In this document: one piece after another, positions 46,440 to 59,853 of the stretch
How the letters are laid out: the number at the start of each line of letters is the position of its first letter
Position numbering within the stretch: position 1 is the first letter of the stretch
Assembly (NCBI GenBank): GCA_023846275.1
Contig: CM043877.1
Span: forward strand, 17,714,607 to 17,778,606
Direction of reading: 5' to 3'
Source of the DNA: Vanilla planifolia
Lineage: Eukaryota; Streptophyta; Magnoliopsida; Asparagales; Orchidaceae
Length of the DNA: 64,000 nucleotides
Notes under the pieces: model-generated
The model's database searches: none
What the model saw: the letters and a program-made list of their open reading frames with translations, nothing else
Told to the model about the DNA's origin: nothing
Made by a program: the position numbers and the translations under genes

Positions 46440-49400
46440 ATTGTATCATTTTGCAGCATTAAGTCTTTTCCTTTCTTTCCAATTTAATATGAAGTCTTTG
46501 TCCCTCATAATGATTTTTTTCTCACAAATATTATCTTCATTTAAGATCGAATCATCATTCATGACCAAGTCATATGTTGGTGGTAAGTATTCCAGAGGTT
46601 TTTCATCAACCATAGATGGCTCAAACACTTTTATGATATCTACATTTATGATTAAGTACATTTTCATTTTTGCTATTAGCTCAAGTTGATAGGCATTATC
46701 ACTGATCCTTCATATTACCTTAAAAGGACCATATCATATCGATTTTAGCTTCTTACCATCTCCTTTCAATCTTTTCTTACTAATATGAAGCCAAAAAAAG
46801 GTCACCTTTTGTGAATTATTTTTCAAATCTATGTTAGGCATGCCATTTTTATACTTCTTTTGTGATTCGAGTAGTTGTCTTTTGACATTGGCATGTATTT
46901 CTTATATTCTTTCTAAAAAGTTTTGTGCATTTTGATGAGCATCACTTCTAGTTTCTCCCATTTCTAGTGTCTTGAATTGCAAGTCTAGAAGGCTTTGGGG
47001 GTAGGAATCCCATATGAGCTTTAGAAGGATTCATTGATATTAATCCATGCATGATATAATTATATGCAAATTGTACATATGTAATACTCTCATCTCATAT
47101 TTTTGGGTGATATACATAATATCCTAATTAGATGAATAATTATCCTATTTATTACTTCACTTTGTCCATTTATCTATGGATAGAAGGCTATACTTCACAC
47201 CAAATTGGTAGTCATCATTCCCTATGGTGCTCACAATAATTTTCTCAAGAATCAAATATCTCGATTTGATATTATGAAGGATGGTAACCCAAAATGTACC
47301 TATATATCTTGGAAGAACAACTATTTGTTCACTTATAATCTCTTATCTATACGACATTAGTATGACCATCTTGAAAAATCCATCTACTACTATGAATAGA
47401 TAATTATCCCTTATTAAGTTGTTGGTAGTTTGCCAATAAAATCTATTGAGAAATTATTCTAAGGACTCATCAGTACTAGTAATGGAATATATAGTCATTA
47501 TTTGTGATTTGATGGTTTTGATGTACAACAAAATATACACTTGCAAATAAATTTCTCAGCATTTGAATTTATGCAGGGCTAAAAGCATACCTTTGTAAAT
47601 TTAGGATAGTCTTCAAGACTCAATTATTCTAGGGACTCATCAGTACTAGTAATAGCATATATAGTCATTATTTGTGATTTGTGGTTTTGATGTACAACAA
47701 AATATATACTTGCAAATAAATTTCTCAACATTTGAATTTATGCAGGGCTAAAAGCATACCTTTGTAAATTTAGGATGGTCTTCAAGACTCTAAAGTGTCT
47801 CGAGATTCTAAAAGTACGAGCCTCACGTATCCATCATTTTCTATCACCACTCTAGGGTACGGACAACTGTTTTCTTTGGCAGAGCACTTCATTTTTGATA
47901 GTACACTCAGAGCTTTTACCTCATTTTGTCTCTTGATAAGTTTCTTCGAAGTCAAAATCTTCTTTATACTTCATAGCATACTCTTCAAATTCTATAAGTT
48001 GTATTTGCATAATAATTGCTAAACATAATAAGATTGAAAAAGATCAGGACAACATATCTACAAGTTTGTTTAGAGTGCCCTTCTTGTATTTAATAGTTAG
48101 GTTAAATTATTGTAGATATGATATCCACTTTAAGTTATCATGCTTGTTATAGTTTTGATTATGTAAATATTAGAGTGACTAATGATCTATGGTTTCTTTC
48201 TTGAGGATGTATGACCTTTAATGTTTTATTTCTTGATGTAAAACTAGAAGCTTTGTCATAAATCAAATAATTCTTTTGTGCTCCTTGTAGTAATTCAAAA
48301 TAGTAAGCTACATGCTTACCTTTCTACATTAGAACTGCCCCGATCAAATACCCAGATACATTTGCCTAAATCTCGAATAGATGTTATAGATTTGGTAGAG
48401 CTAGAATAGGTGCTCTACAAATTACCTCATTTAATTATTGAAACATTTGTTGATGCACTTCTATCTACTCAAACTTTAGATGTGGGCTAGTTAGAGCATG
48501 TAACTGCATTATTATTTTTGGGAATCTTTTGATGAATTTTCTCAGGTACTAATAAACTCCAAGAACACTCCTAACATCAGTAACATTTAGAAGTCTAGAC
48601 CATTTCTCTGTTACATTAATCTTTTTTTTATCGATGCTTATTTCACTATTACCAACTTGAAATGTCAAATATAGAAGGATTTTCCTTGCTTACTCATACT
48701 TCTTCTTATTCAACTTTAATTGATGAGATTGAAGGATATCACACTTTCCTTAGATATTCTATATGCTCTTTAAAATTATTACTATAAATAAGAATATCAT
48801 TAAGGTAGACTACTAACAAATCTTCTAAGGGTGAAAAATATCATTCATTAGTCTCATGAACATTACTGGAGTGTCCGACAACCCAAATAGTATTACCAAC
48901 CACTTATACAATCCTTGTTGAGTCTTTAAAGCTATTTTCAAGGTGTTTCCTTTCGCAATATGTACTTGATGGTATCTTATTTTGAGATTTAATTTTGTGA
49001 ATACTCATACATGCTTTAGCTGTTCTAAGATATTATCAATTTTTGGTAGAGGATATGTATTCTTAATGGTGATTTTATTGAGAGTGTGACAATTCACACA
49101 CATGGACCAATCTCCATCCTTCTTTGGTACTAAGATAATTAGAGAGCAACATGATGGATTACTAGGCTTGAATACTTCATTCTCAAGAAACTATATGACT
49201 TGCCTCTTAATCTCTTTATTTTCAACTATTGAGTTATGATACATGTCTATGTTTAGAAATATTGAATCTGATAAAAGTAGAATCTTGTACTCCACAACAC
49301 ATTTTAGAAGTCATCCTTTGTGTTCATTGAATATTGTAACATAATCTCTTAGTATCCGTTGAAGTGATATAAGTTATTGTATTCTTTGGTACCAATATTT

Positions 49401-51050
49401 AGCTTCTCAAGTCTGACTAATATTAACACACAGTTTTGGTTTATATTTATTAACTTCTTTAATAGTCCAAGCAATAATATCTACACTATTGTCTTTCCCT
49501 TATCTTGTGTTATAATAAATTTTTATCCATCCTTTGTGAAGTGATATTAATGGGCTTGGCAATAATATGTAGCATCTCGATCCAATAGATAGAGGCACCC
49601 AAATATGATTTGACAAATATCTAAAGGAATTACTTCATAGATAACTTCATTAATATATTCTCAGTTGATTACAAGTTTTGTCTCACATTGCCTTTTAACT
49701 CTTGTTTCAGAGTTCTTTAAATCCACCAAAGAGAATAGGGTATTAGATAAGGGGTAGCTTCCAACTTGTGCTTTTTCATGAGATTTTCAAAGATCAAATT
49801 CTTCTAATTTGTAGTGCCAATGATAACATTCACTGACTCTTTCTTTACTTGAATGTAGGTAGTAAAGAGTTGCTCTCTCCCTACTATAGTTTCATCTACA
49901 TTAATCATGAACTATTTTTGCCTTACTATGAGAGAGTCTCATTTGCCTATTATGAAGTCTCGAGAATCATCTCGATTGCAATAAGGATCTTATTTTTTTC
50001 TATTTTTCTTAAACTTCTTTGAGAAAAGATTAGGGTGCAAGATTCAACATTTTTCTTGTATCTGACATTGCTTTTTAAAGTGGATAATATTTTTGAGTCA
50101 CACTTATAGATAGAGTATTGTTGTTGTGGATATGATCTTCTTTGTTGTGGAGTCCTCTTTCCTCTTTTGTCACTTCTTTGAATTAATGCTAGTCCTCTCG
50201 ATGTTTGAACTCCCCATCTTTAGCTTTTTTACTTTGATTCTTCTCTTAGATTGCCATTGCAAATGTGTTGGCTCGTACTAAAGATTGTATAGGGAATAAT
50301 GTTAATTATATAGCAATAAGATAATGCAAAAATAAAATATATTTTGATAGAGTTTACATCTTATCAATAGGAATCCATAATGTCATGACTCTTGGTCAAA
50401 ATTCAGTGGTGTATTATTGGACCATTTATTCTTGTTGATGTCGTAGACTATGCTATTTCCTTCACCTTTCCTCCAAGTAATCCATGGGATAAAAATTTTC
50501 TTAGTTTGAAACTGACTCCATATTATTCTTGTATTTGAATCAAGTTTTAAGTGTGTATTCTACCAAGCTCATGCATGACTTGTCATTTTTAAGCACATGT
50601 TATTTTGTTAGATGATGAATAGTCATACACAGAGAAATAGATTTCTAGTTATCCCAACTAGGTATCTAATTTTTCTACATCCATCTTATCATCATAAATT
50701 GGTAGATTAAGTTTAACGTCTACCTTGAATGGATATTGTCATTCTCAAGCATTGAAGGGGCAAGATTGATGATGAAATCTTCATCCTTGTCTCCAAGTAT
50801 CCTTGGGTTAGAAATGTTTTCTTTACTTGGTGGTTTATCTTCTAAAGTTATTATGGAGGGGATTAATTTTTTAACAACAGCTATATTAACATTTGTATTT
50901 GTTTACCTATACTTTTAGGTTTGATGGTGAAGTCATTAGCATAGTCACCTCGACTAATGCCTCTCTAATCTCTCGATTCCCTTTTATGACTTGCTCTTTA
51001 ACTTCTTCTTAGCTCCTATCATCAATATTGAATTGAAGCACTTTGATCCA
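46440..51050 (-). pseudogene. Ty3/gypsy gag-pol polyprotein relic
   Basis: Read downward on the - strand. A gag knuckle relic with ILHPNLFSKKFKKNRKK lies near 49,993-50,054. The protease region REQLFTTYIQV...LIFENLMKKHKLEA lies near 49,740-49,870, with IIGTTN where the catalytic D-S/T-G is expected. Reverse transcriptase blocks are VPKKDGDW, LNKITIKNTYPLPKID and LKIRYHQVHIAKGNT (48,950-49,140), and the polymerase motif is YLND at 48,796-48,807. RNase H ends with KWISYLQxFNLTIKYKKGT near 48,080-48,140. The integrase has VQFAYNYIMHG near 47,070-47,110, and the C-terminal block reads GPFKV...ISDNAYQLEL and NVDIIKVFEP. The final open stretch at 46,446-46,667 carries its acidic tail. Confidence 0.8.
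47452..47790. repeat. 170-bp tandem duplication inside gypsy integrase region
   Basis: Copies at 47,452-47,621 and 47,622-47,790 begin AATTATTCTAAGGACTCATC and AATTATTCTAGGGACTCATC and differ at only a handful of positions, including a 1-bp gap (GATTTGATGG against GATTTGTGG). They are much more alike than the two LTRs of the same element. Confidence 0.95.
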
Positions 51051-51054
51051 AAAA

Positions 51055-51490
51055 ATAATATGATTTATCTTGAGGGATTCTCACCCTGAGCCCTTGATAA
51101 TAAACTTTGATTGAGCTACAACAATAGAAGAATGACTGTAAGAAATGATGAGAAGCTAATGAAGAAAGAGAAGAATTATATAGCTTTTGTCATAAGAAGA
51201 TTAAATACTCAAAGAAGTTCTAATTGCTTCATTCATCATTCTTATATCTTGGCAGTAATAGGTGGTACCTACAAAGCATGTGATGCATGTCAGCACTGAT
51301 CCCCAGCGTGCTTCACATGTGTGGAGCCAGTACACTAATCAATTATGTGTGGTGCATGAGACCCTATCATCATTATGCTTGCTTCTATCCACATGTGATG
51401 CTTAAGGTGATGCACACTCCCATATGCACATAAGCACAAACATCTTTGTTTTCAAACCTTGGGTATGATAGATCTCCTGATCACTCTTAA
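51055..51490 (-). repeat. 5' LTR of the gypsy element
   Basis: It is the direct repeat partner of 45,690-46,330 with the same landmarks, ending in TAGATCTCCTGATCACTC. It is considerably diverged from its partner, indicating an old insertion. It includes the GTGGTACC word that recurs inverted at 61.5 kb. Confidence 0.7.
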
Positions 51491-54400
51491 AAAATTGGGA
51501 GATTACATTTTGTAAAATCTTTCTACCGACTTGTCAACACAGAAGCTCTCTCTTGGGGCCCCCTTGGCTTTGGGAAAAAATAATACATTTGAGCTAGATG
51601 ACTCTACTCCTCATATCTTCTTCTTATCCCTCTCCATTTCCTTATAATGGAACATGATTTTACTCTCTAAATCCTTTATAGTTCTTCTCTGATAAAAAAT
51701 TATTTGTTTCCTTTCAAGACTAAAAAATTAACTTTTCAATAAAAAGGTCGTATTATTGTAACAAATATAGTCATGTGCATGATATTGTACTTTCCTCACT
51801 TAAAGGCCCATCATATTTCTTAATCCTAAGCTTTGAAATCACCTTATAATGCCATCCCAACTTAATATTAGTTAAACTCAATAAAGAACCTTTATTAATA
51901 TCTCAATGACATAATAAAAAAAATTGGGTAAAGGTGATGAAACTTCACAAAACCATATATCATCACACATAAAACAATTACATAAAAAGTCATGCACAAG
52001 TTTAGCCCTTTTATAAAGAAATAATAACAAAAACAATATTATTGTACAATATTTGCCATACAAAGACAACATAAAAATTCTCACATACAAAACATCTTAC
52101 AAAGCTCTTAATAGAAATTATCTTCTCTCACATTAGGTCCCATGTTATAACCTTTAGGATTGCTTAGCTCTATGAATGTAAGTAGTTAATGAACATAATA
52201 TATTCACCGTACATAGTTATATGTAGGTAACATATTATAAAAATGTAATATATAGTAAGTAAATAAAGATGGATGAATTAAAAAAATACATGATATTTAT
52301 AAAATATATAAAAAATATTAAATTACTGCATATATGCTCGTATGCATCATACTCATGTATGTATATAATAATCTCATAATATAAATATCATATAATACTC
52401 ATATTTTCTCTTTTTTATTTTCTTATTTATTTTTTCATCTTTTCATATTTATCATTTCTTTATTAAGCCCCTATTCTTTTGATGTGATTATTATTTTTGT
52501 TCCATGATATCTATATTATATTATATTTTATCTCTATGGCATCAATAATATCTTAAGACTTTCATCAATAGTTGGCCAAGCCATCAAAGTTATCTATCCT
52601 ACCACCACATGTTATTATTAAAATACTAATGAAAATGGGTCCATGTTTTTTATTTCCTAGCATTGAAGCACTCACACTAACAAGAATATAGTTAGATGCT
52701 CTATTGCAGAACCATTGCCCTCATTGCCAAACATGAAGTACTCACGATGATAATGTCTTTGTTTATCTTAGCCCTCAATTTAGGCGCAACAATAGTAAGA
52801 GTGAACTCATAATATTTGACAGCCACATGAAGGTTCATGGAGAAAATCTTATCATATTCTCATTTCATCTTTCTTATGATTTTTATAAAGTAAAAACTTT
52901 ATTTAATCAATCATTCTCTTTATTTTCATTTCATTCATTGTTTTTATTCTATATTATGCTATTATAATTGCTGCACACACACTTACATGCATACACAAAC
53001 ATACATATAGCACATGTTATCATACCATCTCATAGATTAAAATATTTATGTAAACAATTCATACCATATAATATGCTCTCATCACATTCTAAGGTAATTT
53101 AATGATTTACCCTACTTACATCATTTAGTTTGTTTATTGGCTATAACGGGCCTTTTTATGATTTTTTTCTTCGTTATCTTTTTTTCATTTTCTACACAAT
53201 ATATATTATAATTTATACTTATATTTTAATCATAAAGATTTCAAAATTTCTAAACTAACCTTTCTTTTCTATCATTGATCCTCAAAACTATGCATTTTCT
53301 TTATTAAAAGCACTTGTAATATGGTTGCAAAGAGTCTCTTAAATTTTTCTAAAATGTTGCTGCAATGTTGTTCATTTTCTTCTTAATAAACTATCTATTC
53401 CTCTTATTGTATTATATGTTGCTCCTAATGCATAGTATGTTTGCCTCAACATATAATATATTCTTCTTATTTTCACTATACATAGGCACAACCGAATGGA
53501 CCATTCCTCAACCATACACTAAGAATTGAATGCATCATCTACAACCATCAAAGCCTCGCTCTATGAAATAACCATTTGATATGTTTGAAAATAGTATCAT
53601 ATGTTTTTCTCAAGAATTTGGGTGCCAAAGCCATTCATTGTTTAGGTCATTAACACATGATATGTTAATAAATAAATAATCATCCTTTTTAATGGGAAAG
53701 GTTTGTTCATTAGCTCTTTTCTTAGGATAACATCCTTGTCACACAATATACGATGTTTAAGTTGAATGTATAATATGTTTGACCTATATGTATAACATGT
53801 AATGCATTGGTGAAAAATTGCATATTAGAAATCTTAATCCAAATCCCAAGAAAATGAAAACCAAAACATGGGCAACCCAAAATATTTCATAATAGTATTC
53901 TTAGGAAGAGAAATCTTAAATAAACATACCTTTTTGAAATATTTTGGTAACAAATGAGATCCAACCTCTTCCCAAGCTTTTTCTCTTCCACAATTCAAAA
54001 TCTCCTCGAAATAGCTACAACTCACACAAAATCTTACTTCAAAGACTTCCTTCCTCTCTCTCTCCTTAAATCATCCTCCTTGTCATCCAGATCCCTCAAA
54101 TTTTTCTCTCACGTTGTTCGTGATAATTGTGAGGAGAAGAGGATATGATTATATAATCCTTTTTGTTAAATAATCAAATTAATAATTTTAGTAGCAATTT
54201 CTATCTTTAAAAATCTAAAAATTACAAATGATGTTCAAAAATTACAAATTGCATACAAATAAATTCCTTGAAGCAAGTCCATCTTAATAGCATGCTCAAA
54301 TCACCACTCCAATTACTATTAACACGTCATATTTTTCAAGATATGTTGGAACACATCAATTCCTCTATTCCAAATTTGCATAGCCTAAAGCTAATATTAA

Positions 54401-54600
54401 ATACACAATCACTAATACATCTTCATAAATAAATATTTATGTTGTCACACTAAATATAATGTTGAATCTATAAGCTATTAGATATAATGATGATCATATT
54501 ATTCCCATATACAACTTATCATCTATAGACGTTTCTTTCTCAACCTTATCTAAGATTTTATTTGTTAACATGAGGGTTTCCTTTAGATTCTATATTTTTA
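51491..54600. other. AT-rich intergenic sequence
   Basis: No gene was recognised. The overlapping open frames at 53,834-54,148 on opposite strands show no family resemblance. The 3' part of the copia element may extend into this interval but is not readable. Confidence 0.5.
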
Positions 54601-56310
54601 TATCCAGATTCCTTTAATAATAGAATGTATTTATTTTTATTCGTCGAGAAATAATTATTTAATTTTCAACTCGGTTACCTTTTAGTCCAAGGGATCATGT
54701 GAGTTCTCCCAATCATAGCCATTTCAATCTCATTTTTCATTAAGTTTGCAAATTTCTTATAAAGCTTGTTATTTAATAAAAACAACATCATGATTTAACA
54801 AATTAGTTTATCCTCTTTTGTATTTTTAATGAGAAGAGTAATGTCAACTCTTTTAAGAAAATTACGAAGTCTATCAAACAATGCCCTTAGAGTTTGTTTT
54901 AAAGAATATAATGTTTTCTTTAATTTGTAAACATGATTTAACTTATTATGAACTTTGAAGCTTTTTGATTGTTCTATATAAACATCTTAATTTATGCAAC
55001 TATCTAAAAATGCACTTTTTATATCTATTTGGTGCAAAAGTTTCATCAATGTATATGCCTTCAACTTGATTATAGCCCCTGCTATAAGCCTAGCATTATT
55101 TCTAGTAAAGACTCTTTTTCATCTAATTTTGTTCGTAAAAATTAATTTTGTTCCAAATATTTTATGATTTGGGGCTTTAAGGTTATTTTCTAAATTTTAT
55201 TTTTTTCAAATTAATTTAACTCTTTATTCATAGCCAATTTCCAAAATTCGTCATCAACTTCAATAGAATTAGGCTCACATCTAGAAACAAAAGTTGCATG
55301 ATTTATATGCCATAGTTCATACACCATCAACTACATCTCCTACTATTTGATCTTTGGGGTGATCTTTATTAAATTTCCAATCTCTAAAAAATTTGTTTTT
55401 CTATAGATTCTTGAGCTTCATCCATATTTTCTTCATCTACGATATTGTCTTCAATACTCAACTTATCAAGTTCTTCAATGTATTCTTGTATAGCCACCTC
55501 ATCTTATTTAATGCAATAAGATTCACTAAAAGTCACATAAATAGATTCTTTAAAGGAAGTGCCCTCTTATTAAATACCTTATACAACTTACAATTTAAAG
55601 AGTATCCAAAGAAAATTCTGTCATTATATTTTGTATGAAATTTGTCTAGCTTTTCCCATTATTAAATATATAACATTTACAACCAAAGGCATTCAAATGA
55701 GTAAGTTTTGGTTTTCTAGCCTATAATAGTTCATATGGTGCAATGTTTAGAATGGGATAAGCAAGTACATGATTAATAACATAACAAACTGTGTTAATGT
55801 CTTGGCCCAAAAATACTAAGGTAAATTATATTCATTTAACATGCATCTAGCCATATCAACAAAATCCTAATTTTCTTTTTACAACCCCTTTCTTTTGAGG
55901 GGTTTTAAGTGAAGAGAAGGTCTGAATGAAGTCATATTTATTACAATAGCATATAAATGATTCATTCTTTAAGTCTCCTTCATGATCACTCCTAATTGAT
56001 ATTATATTTTATCATACTCATTTAAATTATGGTGATCAATTAATGAACTTTTAAAAAAACATCACTTTTCCTTTTAAAAAACAAAACCTGAATAAACCTA
56101 GAGTAGTTATCTATAATTACAAAATAACATTTTTATTTAATGAATTATTTTTTGTAGATGTGCTTGTATGATAAAGTCCCTGATGCCAAGGATCAACACC
56201 ATTCACTTGTGATGTAGGGCACTTAATGTTGTTAGTTTCAACATTCTTCAAGTTTAACACGTTAGTGTTGTTCTTCCTTGCGATTACAACTAAAGAACTC
56301 ATGGTTTTTA
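54600..56310 (-). pseudogene. Ty1/copia integrase-reverse transcriptase relic
   Basis: On the - strand from 56,302 downward: a pre-integrase stretch NNIKCPTSQVNGVDPWHQGL, where WHQGL stands for the WHxRLGH motif; integrase core pieces DNYSRFIQVLFFKRKSD (near 56,060-56,115) and TPQKKGVVKRK (near 55,885-55,915); and MARCMLNEYNLPxYFWAK (near 55,800-55,850). Reverse transcriptase follows: KARLVA-like NNARLIAG, QIDIKSAFLDSCI near 55,005-55,050, and NHVYKLKKTLYSLKQ near 54,895-54,940. The YVDD motif is replaced by a stop followed by IMML. Integrase before RT identifies Ty1/copia; the wording is Sirevirus-like. Confidence 0.8.
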
Positions 56311-56577
56311 TTAATCAAACATTATTTAGAGTCTAAATGTACATTAAAATATTAATGAAAAATTTACTTATACTAAGTAAATTATATTTTGGACTATTTA
56401 CTAATAAGGCATTACTAATAGTTAGAGGAGTTATCAACAACACTCCTATGAAAACCTTCTTGGATTTTTTCCCCAAGAGTGACCTCTCAACAATTAATAC
56501 TTTTAAGCTAGGTGAAGCGAGTGATGGGCATTAGATGATGGACGATGGATGATATGCAATGGATATTGGGTCGTTAG

Positions 56578-57060
56578 TTGTGTAAGAGCTCATTACCAGA
56601 CAATAGTACAGAACATTGGCAAGTAATCTTACCTCCTCTCCATCTTTTGAATTTGGTTTCTCCCATGACCTTCTTCAGCCTATGGTGCCACTCTTCCATA
56701 ATGGCAGGACCTAGGGGCCTTAGCTCCCCAAAGCCCTCCTTTATGGATGTGTTGGGTGAGCCCTTGGAATTATCCCTAATTCATATCAAATCTCTAATGT
56801 TGTTCAAAGATGAGCTTGAGGTAATCTTCGATGAAAAGGAAATTTCATAAATGGACATACTATTTAAATTCACCCTTATCAACAAGTTTTCTTATGGTTA
56901 GCCTAAAATGGAGATGATCAAAACAACCTTTAAAAAAATTAGATTTCTAAGCTATTTCGTAGTAGGCTCATTGGATCATCAACACATCCTAATTAGATTC
57001 ACCAGAGACTTTGTTGCTGGTTGCATTGAGCTTGGAATATTATGGACTTCCAAATGTAAA
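56578..57060 (+). pseudogene. LINE ORF1 relic
   Basis: The 90-codon open stretch 56,578-56,850 contains MAGPRGLSSPKPSFMDVLGE, a typical opening of plant LINE ORF1. It continues, across stops, to HILIRFTRDF near 56,980-57,010, which matches the DUF4283 region of that protein. The C-terminal half and its zinc knuckle are missing. Confidence 0.65.
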
Positions 57061-57169
57061 TCTTAAAATGACATCTAAACTTACAATTGAATGCAGAACT
57101 CTCTCTTGGTCCTATTTCGATCTCAATGGACAACCTTTAAATATAGTTGTTTAACAAAACAACCTTTAG

Positions 57170-59700
57170 AACATTAGCTTAGTGGCTTTTTTGGAACCTA
57201 TCACTCATTACTCATTCCTAAAAATCTTGGAAAACAATTAGAAGCTGTCTTTTAATGGTGTTGGTATTATCAAATTAAAAAAACAAAAAACTTGCCTTAA
57301 GAAATGGAACAAATCACCTTTTCGTAACAAATTTGTGGTTATCAAATCTGCTAAAGAAGTAATCAAACTTAAAGAATCTCCATTTCAAGCAAATCTGACT
57401 GATAAATCAACAAAAGAGTTGTCTTAGGCCAACAAAACTCTATTAAAAGCCACCGATATAAAGGATTCCTATTGTTAACAAAATGCTAGAATTAAATTGC
57501 TCATAGAAGGTGAAAAAAATACTAAATTCTTTCATACTATAGTTAAGAAATGAAGATCAAAATTGAAGATCATAAAGACTAAAGATTATAATAGCATGTG
57601 GATTCAATAAGAGGAGAAAATTGTTAAAGATGCTATTCTTAATTTTTTTAGAATCTTTTAAAGGATACCAAAATAGAAGAGAATGAGACTTTGCTAAGTT
57701 GCATTCCTCCATTGATGTCAAAAGAAGAAAACAAATTCATTATGATAGAGATCATGTTTATAGAACTTAAAGAAACAATATTCAAAATGAATCTAGTCAA
57801 CTCCTTAGGCCCTAATGGTTACAATAAGACGTTATTCGCTCATTGTTGGGACACAATAAAGACTACTATTTTGAATGCAACAAAGGCTTTTTTGAATGGA
57901 TCCCTAGTTCGTAGAGGAATTTCAAGCTCAAATCTCATCACAATCCCTAAAATAGATAATCTTGAGATATATTTAGACTTTAGACCCATCAACTCATGGA
58001 ACTTCATTGAAAAGGCATTTTTTAAACTTTTGGTTGATATGCTACAAAGATTATTCCATGACTAATCCCTCAAGAGAAAATATATTTCATAAGAAGTAGA
58101 GAAATCACATATAACATCTTATTGGCTCAGGAATTGATCAACTATTTAAATAAAAGAATTAAAGGATACAACTATATAATCAAAGTGGATCTCAAGCATG
58201 CTTTTGATTGTATTTTGTGGGAATTCCTAAGAAAGGTGATTTCCAACTTCAACCTTTTTTATAAGTTTATTTAGGTAATCACTAATAACATGTGCAGCAC
58301 TTGGAGCTCCTTAATCATTTGGTAAGTTTAGTGGTTACTTTCAAGCATCAATGAGGCTCAAATAAGGTAATCCTATCTCCTTTTTGCTCCTTATTTTTGC
58401 TATGGAAGTGTTCATTTTGAATTAAATAGGCTCTTACAAAAAAAAAAGAAAGTTAACAAATATGCTCAATCCAAGATTTGTTCAAATATAACCCACTTAG
58501 AATATGCAAATGACACCATTATTTTCAACTAAGGTGACCTAAAATCAATTCATAATTTGAACAAGTTTCTGGAAGATTTCACGTATGGGCTCCTGATCAA
58601 TCAACAAAACAGAAAAATCATTTGCGACAATAAAATGAGTCAAAGCCAATACAAAAAATTAGCAAAACATTGGGATTCTGCAGAGCAAAGCTTCCTATTA
58701 CATATTAGAGGTCTCAACTATTTATAGGTAGGAAGAAAGCTTCATATGATAAAATCCATAAAAATGTTGTTCATTGGAAGAAAAAGTTGCTAATAATGCA
58801 TAGTGGACTAATTTTGGTCAAGCATGTATTATCTTCCATTCCAATTTACACACTAATGGCTTTAAATCCTCCACACTTAGTACTTCAAAGAATTGAGAAA
58901 AGCATGAACAATTTCTTATGAGGAGATGTTGAGGATGCGCATAGACATCGTTGAGCCTCTTGGGGAAAATTAACTTCCCAATTGGAGAAAATAATTTAGT
59001 ACTTAAGAAACTTGAGGAAATTATGTTAGCCTTCTTTTCAAAGTTAAATTAAAAATTTTTATCAACTAATTTTGTATGGTAAACATACATGAATGCTAAA
59101 ATACACATCTATTGAAGCAACAACTCCTGGTTTCATCACATGGATTCATGTGCAAAAAACTAAGGAGATGGTTCATAATTATTCAAAATTATCTAACTCT
59201 ATAGAAAATAATATCTGCACTTACAATGGATGGAAATTTTAACATTCATTCAGCCTAAGAGACAATAAGAACAAAAAGTCTAATCTTAAAATTCAGATAG
59301 CTACTATGAAACTCGAGATGCCCACTGAAAATGACTATACTTATGTGGAGAATTATTTATAAACTACTACCATTCCTTGAGACTTGAAGGAAGTTCAGCA
59401 TACAAATGGCTTAAAAATATTCACATTGTCCAAATAAAGAATCAATTGATCACGCTTTTGTTAGTTGCAACATTGCTAAATAAGTTTGAACCACATTTGC
59501 TAATAAATTACATATTCGACAATCTAAGAGAAATAAGGCAACCAAACTAATAGCCTCATGGTAGAAACAAGGGAATAAGAATTCTACTAAAGGAGAGGTC
59601 TCACTCACTCTTCCACTAATTATAAACTGGAGCTCATGGAAGGCCAAAAATGCTAGGATCGATAAGTAAACCAAATAGTAAGTTCTATCATTAACAACAT
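57170..59700 (+). pseudogene. LINE ORF2 reverse transcriptase relic
   Basis: LKKWNKSPFRNKF (57,297-57,335) and GEKNTKFFHTIVKK (57,510-57,550) are the linker just after the endonuclease. The 124-codon open frame 57,691-58,065 carries LGPNGYNKTLFAHCWDTIK, IPKIDN and DFRPINSWNFIEKAFFKLL, the start of the reverse transcriptase. Beyond its stop the same relic goes on with ITYNILLAQELI, VDLKHAFDCILWEFL (about 58,185-58,230) and the polymerase motif YAND (58,503-58,514), where YADD is expected. GRKKASYDKIHKNVVHWKKK, LVKHVLSSIPIYTLMALNPP and MNNFL follow. HCPNKESIDHAFVSC near 59,422-59,470 is the RT-associated zinc finger, with two cysteines and the histidine kept. Confidence 0.8.
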
Positions 59701-59853
59701 TATCACCAAGAACTTCAAAATTTTAATTGTTTTTCTCTAGTGCAAACATCTCAGGAAGATAACATGCTTTTTCATCTACGAATTATCCCCAATTTCAAAA
59801 TTAGACAAACCAAAGTGGATGAAATAGTTAAATGATATTCCCTTTGTGAACAA

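Larger units (their letters stand above)
45690..51490 (-). mobile_element. Degenerate Ty3/gypsy retrotransposon, near full length
   Basis: This - strand element has LTR-like repeats at both ends, a primer-site-like string (ATTATCAAGGGCTCAGGG, near 51,073-51,090) next to the right LTR, and the internal order gag, protease, reverse transcriptase, RNase H, integrase. That order of RT before integrase identifies Ty3/gypsy. Every domain is broken by stops or frameshifts, so it cannot move by itself. The outer ends are approximate. Confidence 0.8.

Noticed and set aside
57691-58065. 124-codon open frame as a host gene
   Set aside because: It is the start of a LINE reverse transcriptase. The homology continues in both directions through stops and frameshifts.
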